Assembly: GCA_023101725.1 (NCBI GenBank)
Contig: JALJCO010003053.1
Location: 620,001 to 684,000, forward strand
Reading direction: 5' to 3'
Source of the DNA: Atherinomorus stipes
Taxonomy: Eukaryota > Chordata > Actinopteri > Atheriniformes > Atherinidae
DNA length: 64,000 nt
The number at the start of each line of letters is the position of its first letter. The first letter of the stretch is position 1. The position numbers were made by a program, and so were the translations under genes. This document shows positions 49,901 through 58,133 of this stretch, one piece after another. A model generated the notes under the pieces. It was not told the origin of the DNA, did no database searches, and was given only the letters and a program-made list of their open reading frames with translations.

Positions 49901-52900
49901 TCAAGTGCTGTCACACTGCAGTCATTTAAAGTTTAAGCATTAAAGTTTTTTGTTTGTTCGCATCACCTCCAAGCACCACGAGTTTATTAGGAATGATTTT
50001 ATATTGAATGCACGTGGGTATGAATGTTGGCAGCCATGCATGTAGGTCTGTAAGGATGTGTTTGTGTGTATTTTGGTATATGGTTGGGTTTATGTAAGGA
50101 GGTATTACTTAAGTATTCTTTACTCTTTGCAAATGACACAAAACTTAAAAACTAAATTAAACAGGAATGAAGAAAATGTTAAACTCAAATTTCTGTTTTA
50201 TTAACAGTACTTTTTACTTTTGATACTTCAGAACAGTAAATACTGGCTACTTTTTAACTTTTTCTCAATTAATATTCCAGAAGGCGACTTTCCCTTTGAC
50301 TTGAGTCATTTTCCAGTAAGGTACTTTTACTTTTACTCAAGTATGGCTTTTGGGTACTTTATACAACACTGTGTATGTGCGCATTTGACTTTGGTAGCCT
50401 TTGTAATCTGTAGTACCCCCTTTAGGAGGGAAGGTACCCCAGATTGGAAATTAATGAGCTGGACTTTCAGAATAAGTTGTAATGTGCATGAAGCAACACA
50501 GCTGGTCAAAGCACACGGGGGCAGGTGTGAAGTCGGTCTGAAGGAATGTTCCATTTCATAGTTTGTTTTACTGTTCAGTTTAGCTGCACATGACACTTTT
50601 GATACAAACTAAGCTCAAAAGAGTTCATGGATGTAGAGGAGTGTATGATGTGAAGCAACAGAATTGTTGACTCAGTTGGCCTCCCTCATGCTGTGCCTTG
50701 GCCTTGCTCCTGTACTCTAAGCAGGATTTATGGTCCCCTACAGTGTCAAACCCCATGGAAGATCAGTCTCAAAGTACCCTATTGTTGCCCGGCTGTCTGC
50801 GCATGTGTGCTGAATTCTTTCCTGTAAATAAAGTGTAACAATAGAACTAGAGGACATATTTTGACTTTCGCTTTCATAGACAGCACCTACTCTTTGGGTC
50901 TTATTGCATCACCTATTTTGAAGGTCTGCAAGCTGCAAGGCTACAGTATGCCTTCATGGAAGTACTGATCTCCTTGTGGTAAGTAAAAGTGTTGACATAG
51001 ATGTGATATTTCAGGTTTGGATTTATTGGAAAATGGAATGTAAGTATCAATACTGTTTAAATAAATGTGAAACTGGACTGTCTTGCTCAGCAGAATAGGA
51101 GTGGACCTTTAACAGTCTTGGCTATTGGTGATGATGCATGCTCAGTGTATTCTGTGTGTCATGCTTAGCATGAGTCCCTTGTATTGTCCAAGTTATTTCA
51201 CAGACTTCCTCTGGGCAGCACAGTCAGTCTTCACAGAAGCTGAGGAAGAACTGGCTGTCTTTGATGTATAAACAGAAGGTGCTCTTTTCGTGCACTTCAA
51301 AGAGTGCATTTGAACTTTTTATGTATACATCTTTTGTAGTGCAAACACATACGGCTGGCCAATTTTAGAGTCTTCTCGGATTCTTCATTTCTGGTTGTCC
51401 TCTTAATATCGATGGTGGTTCACTATCAAATGGGGGATTTCTCTGTATTATTTCTATTTTATATTTGAAAACATTACTTTCAGGTAAGACTAAGTGAACT
51501 CAACCAAATTGTTTATTTCCTTCCACAGGGAAGTTGGGCTATCACAGTAGCAAAATAGTGGGGGGCTTTAATTAGACCAGTCTCCAACATGCAAACACAG
51601 AACGGGAATCAGTTTATTGCTAGAAGGATGGAGGACTAAGCTTGTTAACACTTGACTTCTCCAGTTAACCTATTGCATCATGGACTTAAAGAAGTGACAG
51701 ACAGCATAGCTCATGGCAAAATATTACCATGTGGAGTGGAAGGATGGGCATCCTTACTGCTGTTTGCATTTTGTGCATAGTTGTAGTTCTCAACGGAAAA
51801 AGGGTAGAGTGCTCTTTCTAGGTCAGGGATGAGTCCAAGCCTCAAGTGGAGGAGTTCAAGCATATCATGGTCTTGTTAACTAATGATGGAAGACTGGATA
51901 TGGACGGAAGAATGAATCTTCAATAGCATCAAAGAGGTTGTGTGATGAGGGAGCTGAGCCAAAAGCTGAAGATTTCAGTTCACTAGTCCATTTTCATTCA
52001 GACCCTGCTGGAATTTGTGCAGGAACTGCAGGAATAAGATCATGGATACAAGAGGCTGAAAAAAACTTCTCTAGGCAAAATCTGGGCTCAGCCTTACCCC
52101 TGTTTTCCACCTGGTTCAGCAGGTGCACGAATAAAGCCAAATTTTTGAGAAAAAAATTCCTCAACCATCTCAACAGATGAAATTTTTCCCACCAGCCCCG
52201 AAGCGCCGAGCGTGCAGTGCAGCAATCGTTTCGGCATCGGGGCTAATTTCTGCGCTTGCCGCGGCCGAATTTGTGACGTATGGCAGGAAGTGGGATGCAA
52301 AAAGCTGAAAATTCAGTCCGTTTCCAAAATAAAAACTTCTGTCAGAATAAACAGCTGGGCCAAGCAATGATATGAAGGTGGATCTACATATAAGCAGGAG
52401 ATGAAGACACACGTGAAGGAAGTGGGGAAGCCAGGGTTTCGCGTGTCAGTGAACCCGTTCACATGTGCACCAACAATTTGATTATAATAAGATTTCTTGA
52501 GTTATCTGATTATTGGGTTGCATGTAGAGGAGCTCAAGGAAGGATGCACGCACACAAGAGAAACAAGACGGTGGGGGATGGAACAGGTTTCATTCCAGAT
52601 GCACGCACACGAGAAACAAGGGAGATAGGGGTGTCAATACATCCAAGCATAGCATAGATAAACAACAGGGGCGTCGGCTACACGGGTGACACAAGGTAGT
52701 TGGAAGTGAAATCACGGTTGACTTCGGATCCATTGGAAATCTGTAGGCATCTGATCAGATATGAAATTCGTAAGCGCAAAAATATTTTCTGTTCGTTTCC
52801 AGTGGGTAACGGGCCTTAGACACCTAAGAATGCTTCTTCACACTGAAAGGCACCAGCTGAGGTATGGACATGTGATTAGGATGATTCAGATTCTAGCAGG

Positions 52901-55236
52901 ATGTCTGGGTTTCTGTGCTGAACTTGCTGTCTACAAAATTTGATCTTGGAAAAGCAAAAGAAAACAGATGGAATTTCATGCGTGTTATGCTTTATCTATT
53001 AACTTGTTTAAGCCTTCTTTCATTAATTCATTTTTGATAGATTCATTAACTTGTTCACTTATTCGTTCGAATTGAGGTAAATGCTATTTCTTGTGGTTAT
53101 TATCTGTCATTACCAGCTTCTGTTATTTATGGGCCAAAACCTTGTGCAGGAACTGTGGAGCATGAGCAGAGTCCAGTGGCCAGTCCAAACTACAGGTTTG
53201 ACATCAAATGACTTAACAAAGAACATTTAAAAATGACAAAGTTTGTAGAGCTTTGCAGTCAAATAATATGAACAACTACAGCAATAAAGTAATACTATAT
53301 CCTGATAAATATAAAAGCAAAATCAGAGTAAGTCAACACTATGTGAACATATTGTAGTAATTTGTCAACAAACAACATTATCTAGACAAACTGTTTTAGA
53401 TGTATTTTAAAAGTCTACTTATAGTTGAATTAACAGAACATTTTCAATGTCATTTAAATGATATTGAAATTTAGCAAAAATCAAAACACTGTTATATGAA
53501 GACTTATGGAATCACAACAAAATTAAATATTGCTGCATTATATTCTGACTATTTCATAAAAGAATTACCAGACTGCTAAAGGACCATCAGAAATTCATGG
53601 TCTCCTTTCAGAAATGTTAGATATGAGTTAATCTTTGACTTTAAAATCAGGCCCTTAAAAGGCTTTAGAATATTAACTGCTTCTATGATTGTTTGGATTT
53701 CAGACGTCACTTACTCGTAGTACTCTGCTGCTGGGGTGATCTTGTACTTGGAGTAAGATGTGCCATTGCCGAGTATGGACCTATTGGCGAAGGGATCAGT
53801 GCAGTTCGGACTGTTCCAGCGGTTGCCACATTTGAGCCAGGGCAGGTCTCTAGTCATGGAGGAGAACAGGTAGTGGAGGGACCAGGCAATGATGACGTTG
53901 TAGTAGAAGCCAACATACAGGGCTATGATAATCACAGTATAGCCCACACCTGAGAATCATAGCATCATTAGTGAAGAAGAAAATCATTTCACACTGTGCT
54001 GTGCTAAGTTTTTTTTTTTCTTCTTTTAAAGGGACTAGAGGCAGGAATTACGAAAGAATAAACAAGCATGTCCAGTTTTTTTAATACTTATAGGTGATAA
54101 AGCGCTAAAAACCAAAAAGAACGGGCCCACCCACTTCTCTCTCCGTTGCCTTGAACAGGCTGTGTGCTGCATAAAGCGCTGCAATTCGGTGGCCGAATTT
54201 CCCACGATGCCCTGCGGACGTGACGTCAAATGACGCTGCATCCGCATCCCTGACAGTTTTGATACAGGAAGAAGACAGTCGCGGTAAATTCAAACACTGT
54301 AAGCGATAGTTATGGATTCTTCTGCCGTCAGCAATCGATCCAGATCAACTGAAAGACACTAAAAGGTGTAACTACGAAGAAAAAGCCTAGTAAACATCGT
54401 TATAGCTTCAGTTTGTGCACGCTCCCGTGACGGCTCGGCTCGTGGCTGCAGTTACCTGAAGCGGCAGTCTTGAGTTTCATTTCTAAACTTGCCTCTAGCC
54501 CCTTTAAACTGTTACAGATTGCAAAACTTCAGCTGCTATAACTTCTTTCTTGTTGAACAAAACATAGTTGCAAATGCATTTACAGTATGTACATCCTAGC
54601 AAAATGCTTAATCTGCTTTTATAATGGGATTTGTGTAGTGATTTTTTTTTTTCTTATTCAACTCATGCACTTAAAAAAAGAAAAGGTCCATTTCAGCCGA
54701 CTCTTAAGAAACAGCAGTTTTCATAAATCATGGATGACATGTCAAACCTGCAGATCTGCATATCATGAGTTGCTTAATCATCCTATCATAAACTAAGAAG
54801 TGCACTCATTTCTTCTTCAGAGGGTGTATGTTCAAATCTATTATGTGACCAAACAGGTGGAAAAAGTGTCAGCACGCAGGCATCTACAGAGTAAATGATC
54901 AGTGTCCATCACTCTGAGCTGTTGTTGGGTGTGGATTCTGGGATGTCTTTTTCTATTTCCACTGGAATGTGATGTCCTTACATGAAACAGAGAAGCTCAT
55001 AAACCCTTCATCCTTTCGTTCTACACAGGAAAAAAACCAAACCCGCCTAAAAACTGAAGCCAACATAAGCAGCAGTTTGTGCTGGTTCAATAGATACTTA
55101 TCTGACATTATCTGAAAATATGTGTTGTAAGAGCTCCTTAAGTTAATAAGCACCTTTAAACAGATTTCTGGTAAATTATAACAGAAAAAAGACAAAATGG
55201 TAATGTTAAAAGTTGGCTTGACAGCTTACGGATATA

Positions 55237-55315
<79 letters not shown>

Positions 55316-55715
55316 TAGGGCTGTCAAAACATTAATCCTAAATTAATTCTATTGTCAAACAAGAGATTTTTTTTATTAATTAGTACTGCTATGTGCAGAA
55401 AACACATTTAATTTGATTTTACATCTTAAAAGCTAAAACCAAGCCAGAAATCTGGGAGTAGTCCAGGACTCAGACCTAAATTTAAGCTACATGTTAAGAC
55501 AGTTGTGAGGTCAGCCTGTGAGGACCGTATCAGCAGCATTCTGGACTAAACTGCCTCCATTTGAAGGACTTTAGGGAGACATGTTAGGACAGGGTTTTAG
55601 TAGTCTAGTCTACTAAAGATAAATGCAGAATTCCTGCTGAGACACCTTTAATCCTAGAAGTGATAAAAGTAATGTGATTAATCAGGATTAATCTTTTGAC
55701 AGCTCTCTCTCTCTC

Positions 55716-55767
<52 letters not shown>

Positions 55768-57978
55768 CATACAGTATACTGTATATATACACTGTGTATA
55801 TATATATAGAATCAGTATTTAAACAAAGATACATAAGGTGGTAAGTACAATGAGGGGTTTTCTTTTTTTCAGGCAGATGAAAGAGCTATTGTGACAGGCT
55901 TTAGTTACAACTGACTTTTGTGGACCTCTGAGGGGGAAAGGACAAGAAGAAAGGGATGAAATTAAAGGGCAAAACACTCGGGAAAGAAGGAAGAGGGAAA
56001 AAAAAACAAAGGCTCAGTTGCACTGTTTAAGAGGTTACAATGAGGTTGAAGTTCATAGACATGCATGTTCATGTGTCGTGTCTCTGCATTCGTGTGTGTT
56101 GCAGATCACCTTTAAAGACGGGGCATATTTTCCAAACTGTAGCTGCCCCCTCCCTGTTGTACTGGCCCAAGGCAAGTTCCATATAGAACAATGGCATTCC
56201 CGCAATTACCAAGAAAAAAATATAGGGGATCAAAAAGGCACCTGGAAAAAGAGAATTAAATTACATTTTAATATTTTTCGGCCAGTTTATCCTCATATTT
56301 AGTAAAAAAAAAAAAAAAAGACATTTTTTTTCCAATTTCAGTGAGTGCTTATCCTGGAATAGGCACTTGACAAAACAAGACACCCCCTCAAAACGAAAAC
56401 AGAAGCAGGAGTGGTAGGGGGCATGACATTCTTGGAAAAAAAAACAAACCATAGCATACTAGGAGGGAGGCTCAAAGCTATTTTCATGCTGCGCCTCAGA
56501 AGCACATCCACCAACAAGGAAATGACCTCTTATAATTGAACTGCTCTTGACATTGTCCATCACAAATGACACATTATCCACAGTGATGAATGCATTTTGC
56601 TGAGGGCCAGTTTGATTGACAGGCTGGTGGTGGAGTTGACCACTGAGAGCACAGAGCAAAACATGTTTATTTTTGCCATGTGAATGGATACACAGACAAA
56701 CAGAGTACAGGGCACACCTTCTAGTGAGCACTCTGTTGTCGTGAATGTTGAAGGTAAAGTGCACTACTTTTATTCCCTCTCACTATGGTGCAGCTTCGGA
56801 GCTCAGTAGTTTTTGTAAACAATCAGTAGCCAGATTTACAGTGCGAATGTGAGCTCAAACACAAGCTGAAGCAGCCAAATAAGCCATACAGATGTGGTTT
56901 TCAAACAGTCAGACACTGTAAAAGAGATTACTGGTCAGTTTCAAAGCTACAATGATTTTACATGAGAAAGCGGAGGGGTTCTCCTTGTGAACTACGCATT
57001 TTCTTATTCACAATTAAATCTTTAAGTCAAAATTTCTATAAACATCTCTGAGAAGGCTTTTTTTCTCTCCAATTTGTAAACTGAAACATTGATTCACAGA
57101 TTAAATGATGGTTATCCTGTATCCAGAGTTACACACCTCATTTTTAAATAAATCTGAAAATACACTGCCTCCAGTGACCCATCTGTCTGCTCTGTGATCT
57201 TGTCACCTTTTATGAATTATCTGACAGACTGAAATTATACAGTTGAGCTGTGCATGCCTTGAAAAAAATATAAAATGAGGTATTTCCTTCTTCATGAAAG
57301 CTAAGTAGACTTCCTCTTAATACACCTGGGGCTATTAAAGAAGATTAAAGGAGCTAAGATAACAACAACAGCTGTAATTATCATCAATTTGAAATATCCA
57401 CATCTAAAACAACAATGTTGGAGTGGATGCTTGCTCTCTGGGGCTCTTTCAGAATATTTTTTAGCAACATTTGAAGGTGAAAATTGAAACTTTTCCCAAA
57501 TTAAATACAATACAAGGTGGAAAGGCTACAGGTAGGCCACTTGTCCGCTGCAGTACACCTCTGTCCCTCAGCTAATACTTCCTTTCTATTGCTGTTGTTT
57601 TTACTTTAAGTTACAACTGCGCGCTAAGTTTAACAATCTCCTCCAGATTTGTGCATATTAGTCACCAAAAACACAAGACTTACCTCCTCCATTTTTGTAG
57701 CACAAGTAAGGGAATCTCCAAACATTGGCCAGGTCCACAGCAAAGCCAATAACCGACAAGAGAAAGTCTATTTTCTTGCCCCAAGTTTCTCGGTCGTCTT
57801 CGGAGGTGGATCCAGGCTGAACGCGGCCACCAGGGGTGGGAATGATTGAGGAGCTGGTGTACTGGACACCATTCTGGTCCTTCACCAGTATCAGTTCTAC
57901 CTCTTTTTTCTCCACATTGCACTGTTTCAGCGGGGCAACCGAGGAGAGCTTGTGCTCTGGCAGAACCTGGATATTCAT
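28916..57978 (-). CDS. slc6a2: Norepinephrine (noradrenaline) transporter, SLC6 family, 14 coding exons
   Basis: NET takes synaptic noradrenaline (and dopamine) back into neurons using the Na+ and Cl- gradients. Fourteen minus-strand exons with GT-AG borders give about 623 residues with the 12-helix SLC6 fold. Diagnostic features: N-terminus [11 protein letters not shown]1 [13 protein letters not shown] with the amine-binding Asp at residue 82; EL2 with paired Cys and three N-glycosylation sites; TM6 [18 protein letters not shown]8 LGIDSSMGGMEAV; C-terminus LRHWLAI. NET was chosen over the dopamine transporter because of the N-terminus, the EL2 block NSPNCTDP...[23 protein letters not shown] and the final [12 protein letters not shown] and FCSLPG are DAT-like, as one might expect if they are ancestral. 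Exon sizes are those expected for the family except exon 11, which lacks one base and breaks the frame (see findings). The span is exons plus introns. Confidence 0.95.
29190..29261 (-). CDS. slc6a2: slc6a2 coding exon 13 (C-terminal tail)
   Basis: 72 bases, 24 residues (nominal 593-616): [16 protein letters not shown] then EGNVRQFK. The EHHLVA stretch matches NET rather than DAT. Acceptor TTTGCAG, donor GTAAGT; both borders in phase 0. This part is the cytosolic tail after TM12. Confidence 0.92.
29872..30039 (-). CDS. slc6a2: slc6a2 coding exon 12 (TM11 end to TM12)
   Basis: 168 bases, 56 residues (nominal 537-592), the size of the human exon. It reads [20 protein letters not shown], then [19 protein letters not shown] (TM12) and [13 protein letters not shown] is NET-like, FCSLPG is DAT-like. 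Acceptor CTCTTTCAG. The donor is GTCTGT, weaker than the GTAAGT/GTGAGT donors of the other exons; read-through would add about 18 residues before a stop at about 29808. Confidence 0.92.
31185..31617. mobile_element. MITE with TA target sites (Tc1/mariner type)
   Basis: Ends GGTGCAGTCATGCTCAAGAT and, inverse, CATGCAGTCGTGTTCAAGAT pair over about 45 bases, on to CTCCAATTAAAGAAA. TA flanks both sides (31183-31184 and 31618-31619), the target duplication of Tc1/mariner elements. The 340-base interior has no transposase. Lies in the intron between coding exons 11 and 12. Confidence 0.75.
32411..32510 (-). CDS. slc6a2: slc6a2 coding exon 11, one base short (apparent frameshift)
   Basis: Acceptor CTCTCTGCAG, donor GTGAGA. 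The exon is 100 bases where the reading frame (and the human exon) needs 101. From its second codon the expected frame reads [18 protein letters not shown] and [13 protein letters not shown], clearly SLC6 sequence (TM10-TM11 loop and TM11), but joining it to exon 10 gives a shifted frame that stops about eleven codons in. A G appears to be missing near 32506, in the codon for the Asp of the family's Val-Asp-Arg-Phe. Confidence 0.88.
32981..33026. repeat. Near-perfect hairpin in intron
   Basis: Arms 32981-33001 and 33006-33026 are 21-base inverses with one mismatch (CTTTTTGCACCG...), loop TTTC. Lies in the intron between coding exons 10 and 11. No known RNA family recognised. Confidence 0.8.
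33212..33311 (-). CDS. slc6a2: slc6a2 coding exon 10 (TM10)
   Basis: 100 bases (residues 470-502 plus a split Gly): [20 protein letters not shown] then [14 protein letters not shown]. This is TM10 with its flanking extracellular loop, very close to mammalian NET and DAT. Acceptor CTCTGTAG, donor GTAAGA; enters in phase 0 and leaves in phase 1. Confidence 0.94.
34018..34146 (-). CDS. slc6a2: slc6a2 coding exon 9 (TM8 end, TM9)
   Basis: 129 bases, 43 residues (427-469): [15 protein letters not shown] then [16 protein letters not shown] and [12 protein letters not shown]. The exon completes the TM8 sodium/chloride-site region (SSMGGMEA) and TM9. The basic KRNRK loop faces the cytosol. Acceptor TTCCCCAG, donor GTAAGT, both in phase 0. 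Confidence 0.94.
35535..35658 (-). repeat. 5'-truncated SINE-like insertion with 14-base target duplication
   Basis: The insertion is the inverse of the repeat at 41690-42130, carrying GACTGGCGACCTGTCCAGGG and GGATAAGCGGTACAGAAAAT on the minus strand. The 14-base AGCTTTACTAATAT occurs on both sides (35521-35534 and 35659-35672), showing LINE-type target-primed insertion. The 3' tail is at the low-coordinate end. Intron between coding exons 8 and 9. Confidence 0.9.
36569..36681 (-). CDS. slc6a2: slc6a2 coding exon 8 (TM7-TM8 region)
   Basis: 113 bases (residues 389-426): [30 protein letters not shown] and LTLGIDSS. The Asp and paired Ser at the end belong to the Na2/chloride-coupled region of TM8. 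GSTFWA matches NET (DAT has a different stretch here). Acceptor CGCACAG, donor GTGAGT; starts with two bases completing Gly389. Confidence 0.94.
36813..36937 (-). CDS. slc6a2: slc6a2 coding exon 7 (TM7)
   Basis: 125 bases (residues 347-388): [16 protein letters not shown] then [16 protein letters not shown] and [11 protein letters not shown]. Covers the intracellular loop after TM6, TM7, and the start of extracellular loop 4. Acceptor TCCATAG, donor GTGAGT. Confidence 0.94.
38478..38581 (-). CDS. slc6a2: slc6a2 coding exon 6 (TM6)
   Basis: 104 bases (residues 313-346): [20 protein letters not shown] then [15 protein letters not shown]. This is the unwound TM6 segment that lines the substrate and chloride sites, nearly invariant in monoamine transporters. 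Acceptor TCCATAG, donor GTAGAG. Confidence 0.95.
39310..39444 (-). CDS. slc6a2: slc6a2 coding exon 5 (TM5 and EL3)
   Basis: 135 bases, 45 residues (268-312): [20 protein letters not shown] then [18 protein letters not shown] and NRLNNLE. TM5 and extracellular loop 3. It has Tyr where mammals have Trp after VV. Acceptor TCTCTGCAG, donor GTAAGA, both phase 0. Confidence 0.94.
39770..39900 (+). repeat. Dispersed repeat fragment (AATCAGAA family)
   Basis: Starts ATCAGAATCGGAATCAGAAA, then CTTTATTGTCATTGTACCGG. The phrase is a common teleost dispersed repeat and its opening also occurs at 23524. Upstream, 39590-39770 looks like the same decayed repeat block. Intron between coding exons 4 and 5. 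Confidence 0.5.
40462..40600 (-). CDS. slc6a2: slc6a2 coding exon 4 (TM4)
   Basis: 139 bases (residues 221-267): [20 protein letters not shown] then [20 protein letters not shown] and VKSSGK. It completes EL2 and contains TM4. Acceptor TTTCTGCAG, donor GTACAA. A 13.1 kb intron separates it from exon 3. Confidence 0.94.
41690..42130 (+). repeat. Dispersed tRNA-headed SINE-like repeat
   Basis: The head GTGTGGTAGTTAGCGATGTC resembles a tRNA A-box region and GGATTGAACC a decayed B box. The body has TGAGTGGAGTTTGAAGG, CCAAAAACATGC and the tail CTGGGATAGACTCCAGCTCC. A TA/AT-rich stretch interrupts it near 41970. The tRNA resemblance is inferred by eye. Confidence 0.6.
42957..43455. mobile_element. 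MITE, ~500 bp, in slc6a2 intron
   Basis: Ends GTTGTGTCCGAATGTCC and, inverse, GCTGTGTCTGAATGTATGCC. Both sides carry CATGG (42952-42956, 43456-43460), a possible 5-base target duplication; the palindromic nature of CCATGG leaves a base or two of uncertainty. The interior has palindromic CTACATAGGG/CCCTATGTAG pairs. No transposase. Confidence 0.7.
43456..47350. other. slc6a2 intron (coding exons 3-4), no gene recognised
   Basis: AT-rich intronic DNA. I see no exon, RNA or well-defined element. Confidence 0.4.
47351..47452. repeat. Diverged ~50-base tandem duplication
   Basis: GAGTCTGAAGACCTTTCTGG...GATCCTTATCGGATC is followed by GAGTCTGAGGGCCTTCTCAG...GATCCTTACGCGATC. Confidence 0.6.
47860..48580 (+). 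pseudogene. Decayed Tc1-type transposase
   Basis: The plus-strand traces follow Tc1 order: [20 protein letters not shown] (helix-turn-helix linker region, about 47905), [22 protein letters not shown], an altered NATCLHKPQ region, [17 protein letters not shown] (about 48272), a [13 protein letters not shown] block, and [15 protein letters not shown] near the end. The frame breaks several times. It lies in the large intron between coding exons 3 and 4, antisense to slc6a2. Confidence 0.8.
48583..48670 (+). repeat. Possible tRNA-derived SINE remnant
   Basis: TGGCTGACTGG resembles a tRNA A box and GGATATAATCC a decayed B box 40 bases on. No target duplication or tail is clear. Confidence 0.25.
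49452..50371 (+). mobile_element. Non-autonomous hAT transposon, copy B
   Basis: It matches copy A (12064-12955) from CAGTGTTGTACAGTATAGAA to TACTTTATACAACACTG, including the transposase C-terminal piece near 49740-49880 (decayed by indels). Flanks CGTATGTG/TGTATGTG (49444-49451, 50372-50379) form an 8-base duplication with one mismatch. Intron between coding exons 3 and 4. Confidence 0.88.
50640..51776. other. Intronic region, possible LINE-derived start
   Basis: No clear coding sequence. An AATAAAG and scattered phrases suggest old repeats, but I could not place domains. Confidence 0.3.
51777..52920 (+). pseudogene. LINE reverse transcriptase fragment split by a MITE
   Basis: The plus strand carries the C-terminal part of a non-[24 protein letters not shown], a VLLTNDGR piece, then [11 protein letters not shown] (about 52030). 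After the inserted MITE it resumes with [18 protein letters not shown] (about 52832-52885). The order matches a fish LINE of the RKRVE...PQVEEFKYLGVLFTS type. The two halves join exactly at the target duplication GCCTTA. Confidence 0.75.
52097..52812. mobile_element. MITE inserted in the LINE fragment
   Basis: The 716-base insertion is flanked by GCCTTA (52091-52096 and 52813-52818). Ends CCCCTGTTTTCCACCTGG and, inverse, CCGTTACCCACTGGAAAC are partly similar. The core includes a GC-rich patch (52195-52270). No transposase found. TTA as a 3-base Harbinger-type target is an alternative reading of the duplication. Confidence 0.7.
53715..53949 (-). CDS. slc6a2: slc6a2 coding exon 3 (TM3 and glycosylated EL2)
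   Basis: 235 bases (residues 143-220). TM3 reads [22 protein letters not shown]2 follows with [19 protein letters not shown], the conserved disulphide Cys pair, and three N-X-S/T sites (NCT, NRS, NGT), the same number as human NET. YSKYK and TPAAEYYE close the loop. Acceptor GATTCTCAG, donor GTAAGT. EL2 is the clearest NET-versus-DAT discriminator here. Confidence 0.95.
54026..54507. mobile_element. TTAA-target MITE, copy B
   Basis: TTAA at both ends (54026-54029, 54504-54507); inverse termini AAGGGACTAGAGGCAGG and AAGGGGCTAGAGGCAAG. It matches copy A at 11297-11707 nearly throughout. No ORF. In the intron between coding exons 2 and 3. TTAA suggests piggyBac- or Kolobok-type mobilisation. 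Confidence 0.85.
55241..55760. repeat. (TA)n microsatellite split by a MITE
   Basis: TA tracts at 55241-55312 and 55719-55760 flank the 390-base MITE at 55317-55706, so one microsatellite was probably interrupted by the insertion. Confidence 0.8.
55317..55706. mobile_element. MITE inserted in (TA)n
   Basis: Inverse termini AGGGCTGTCAAAACATTAAT and AGAGCTGTCAAAAGATTAAT, about 30 bases. The interior (55440-55640) contains dispersed-repeat text (GTAGTCCAGGACTCAGACC) of the kind seen around 23500. TA target duplication cannot be proven within a TA tract. Intron between coding exons 2 and 3. Confidence 0.7.
56110..56241 (-). CDS. slc6a2: slc6a2 coding exon 2 (TM2)
   Basis: 132 bases (residues 99-142): [20 protein letters not shown] then [20 protein letters not shown] and VFK. 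TM2 and the conserved [11 protein letters not shown] intracellular loop. Acceptor CTTTTTCCAG; the donor is GTGATC, weaker than most of the others. Confidence 0.95.
56242..57683. other. slc6a2 intron 1 (between coding exons 1 and 2)
   Basis: 1.44 kb; no exon, RNA or defined element recognised. Confidence 0.45.
57684..57978 (-). CDS. slc6a2: slc6a2 coding exon 1 (start codon, N-terminus, TM1)
   Basis: The ATG at 57976-57978 begins [13 protein letters not shown], which aligns with the MNPQVQPE start of NET. An in-frame GTG nine codons upstream is not needed. The cytosolic N-terminus carries [16 protein letters not shown], then [20 protein letters not shown] and [16 protein letters not shown] with Asp82, the amine contact. 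295 bases, ending after the first base of Gly99; donor GTAAGT. Confidence 0.95.
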
Positions 57979-58133
57979 CTTCTCTGCGAAGCGTATAAAG
58001 CCCACACCGGCGCGGTGCTCTCACGGCCCCCCTGCGGGTTCTGGCGGAGCTGATGGACTGCGACGGGACGCCGGGTTGAGAATCGCTTTCCCGCTGACAA
58101 AACCTGATAAGCAAGTGTTGTCCGCCGTGTAAA
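57979..58133 (-). other. slc6a2: slc6a2 5' UTR (probable)
   Basis: GC-richer sequence just upstream of the start codon. A possible acceptor (CACCTGTAG) ends at 58134, which would allow a separate non-coding first exon as in mammals, but its pyrimidine tract is poor, so the UTR may instead run on unspliced. Confidence 0.4.

Noticed and set aside
28916..57978. Assignment of the gene as slc6a3 (dopamine transporter)
   Set aside because: Some stretches are DAT-like, but EL2, the start [17 protein letters not shown] and the final LRHWLAI fit NET better.
57680..58114. 144-residue minus-strand ORF over the first coding exon
   Set aside because: It is an out-of-frame reading across the slc6a2 first exon; the real frame starts at 57978 with NET similarity.
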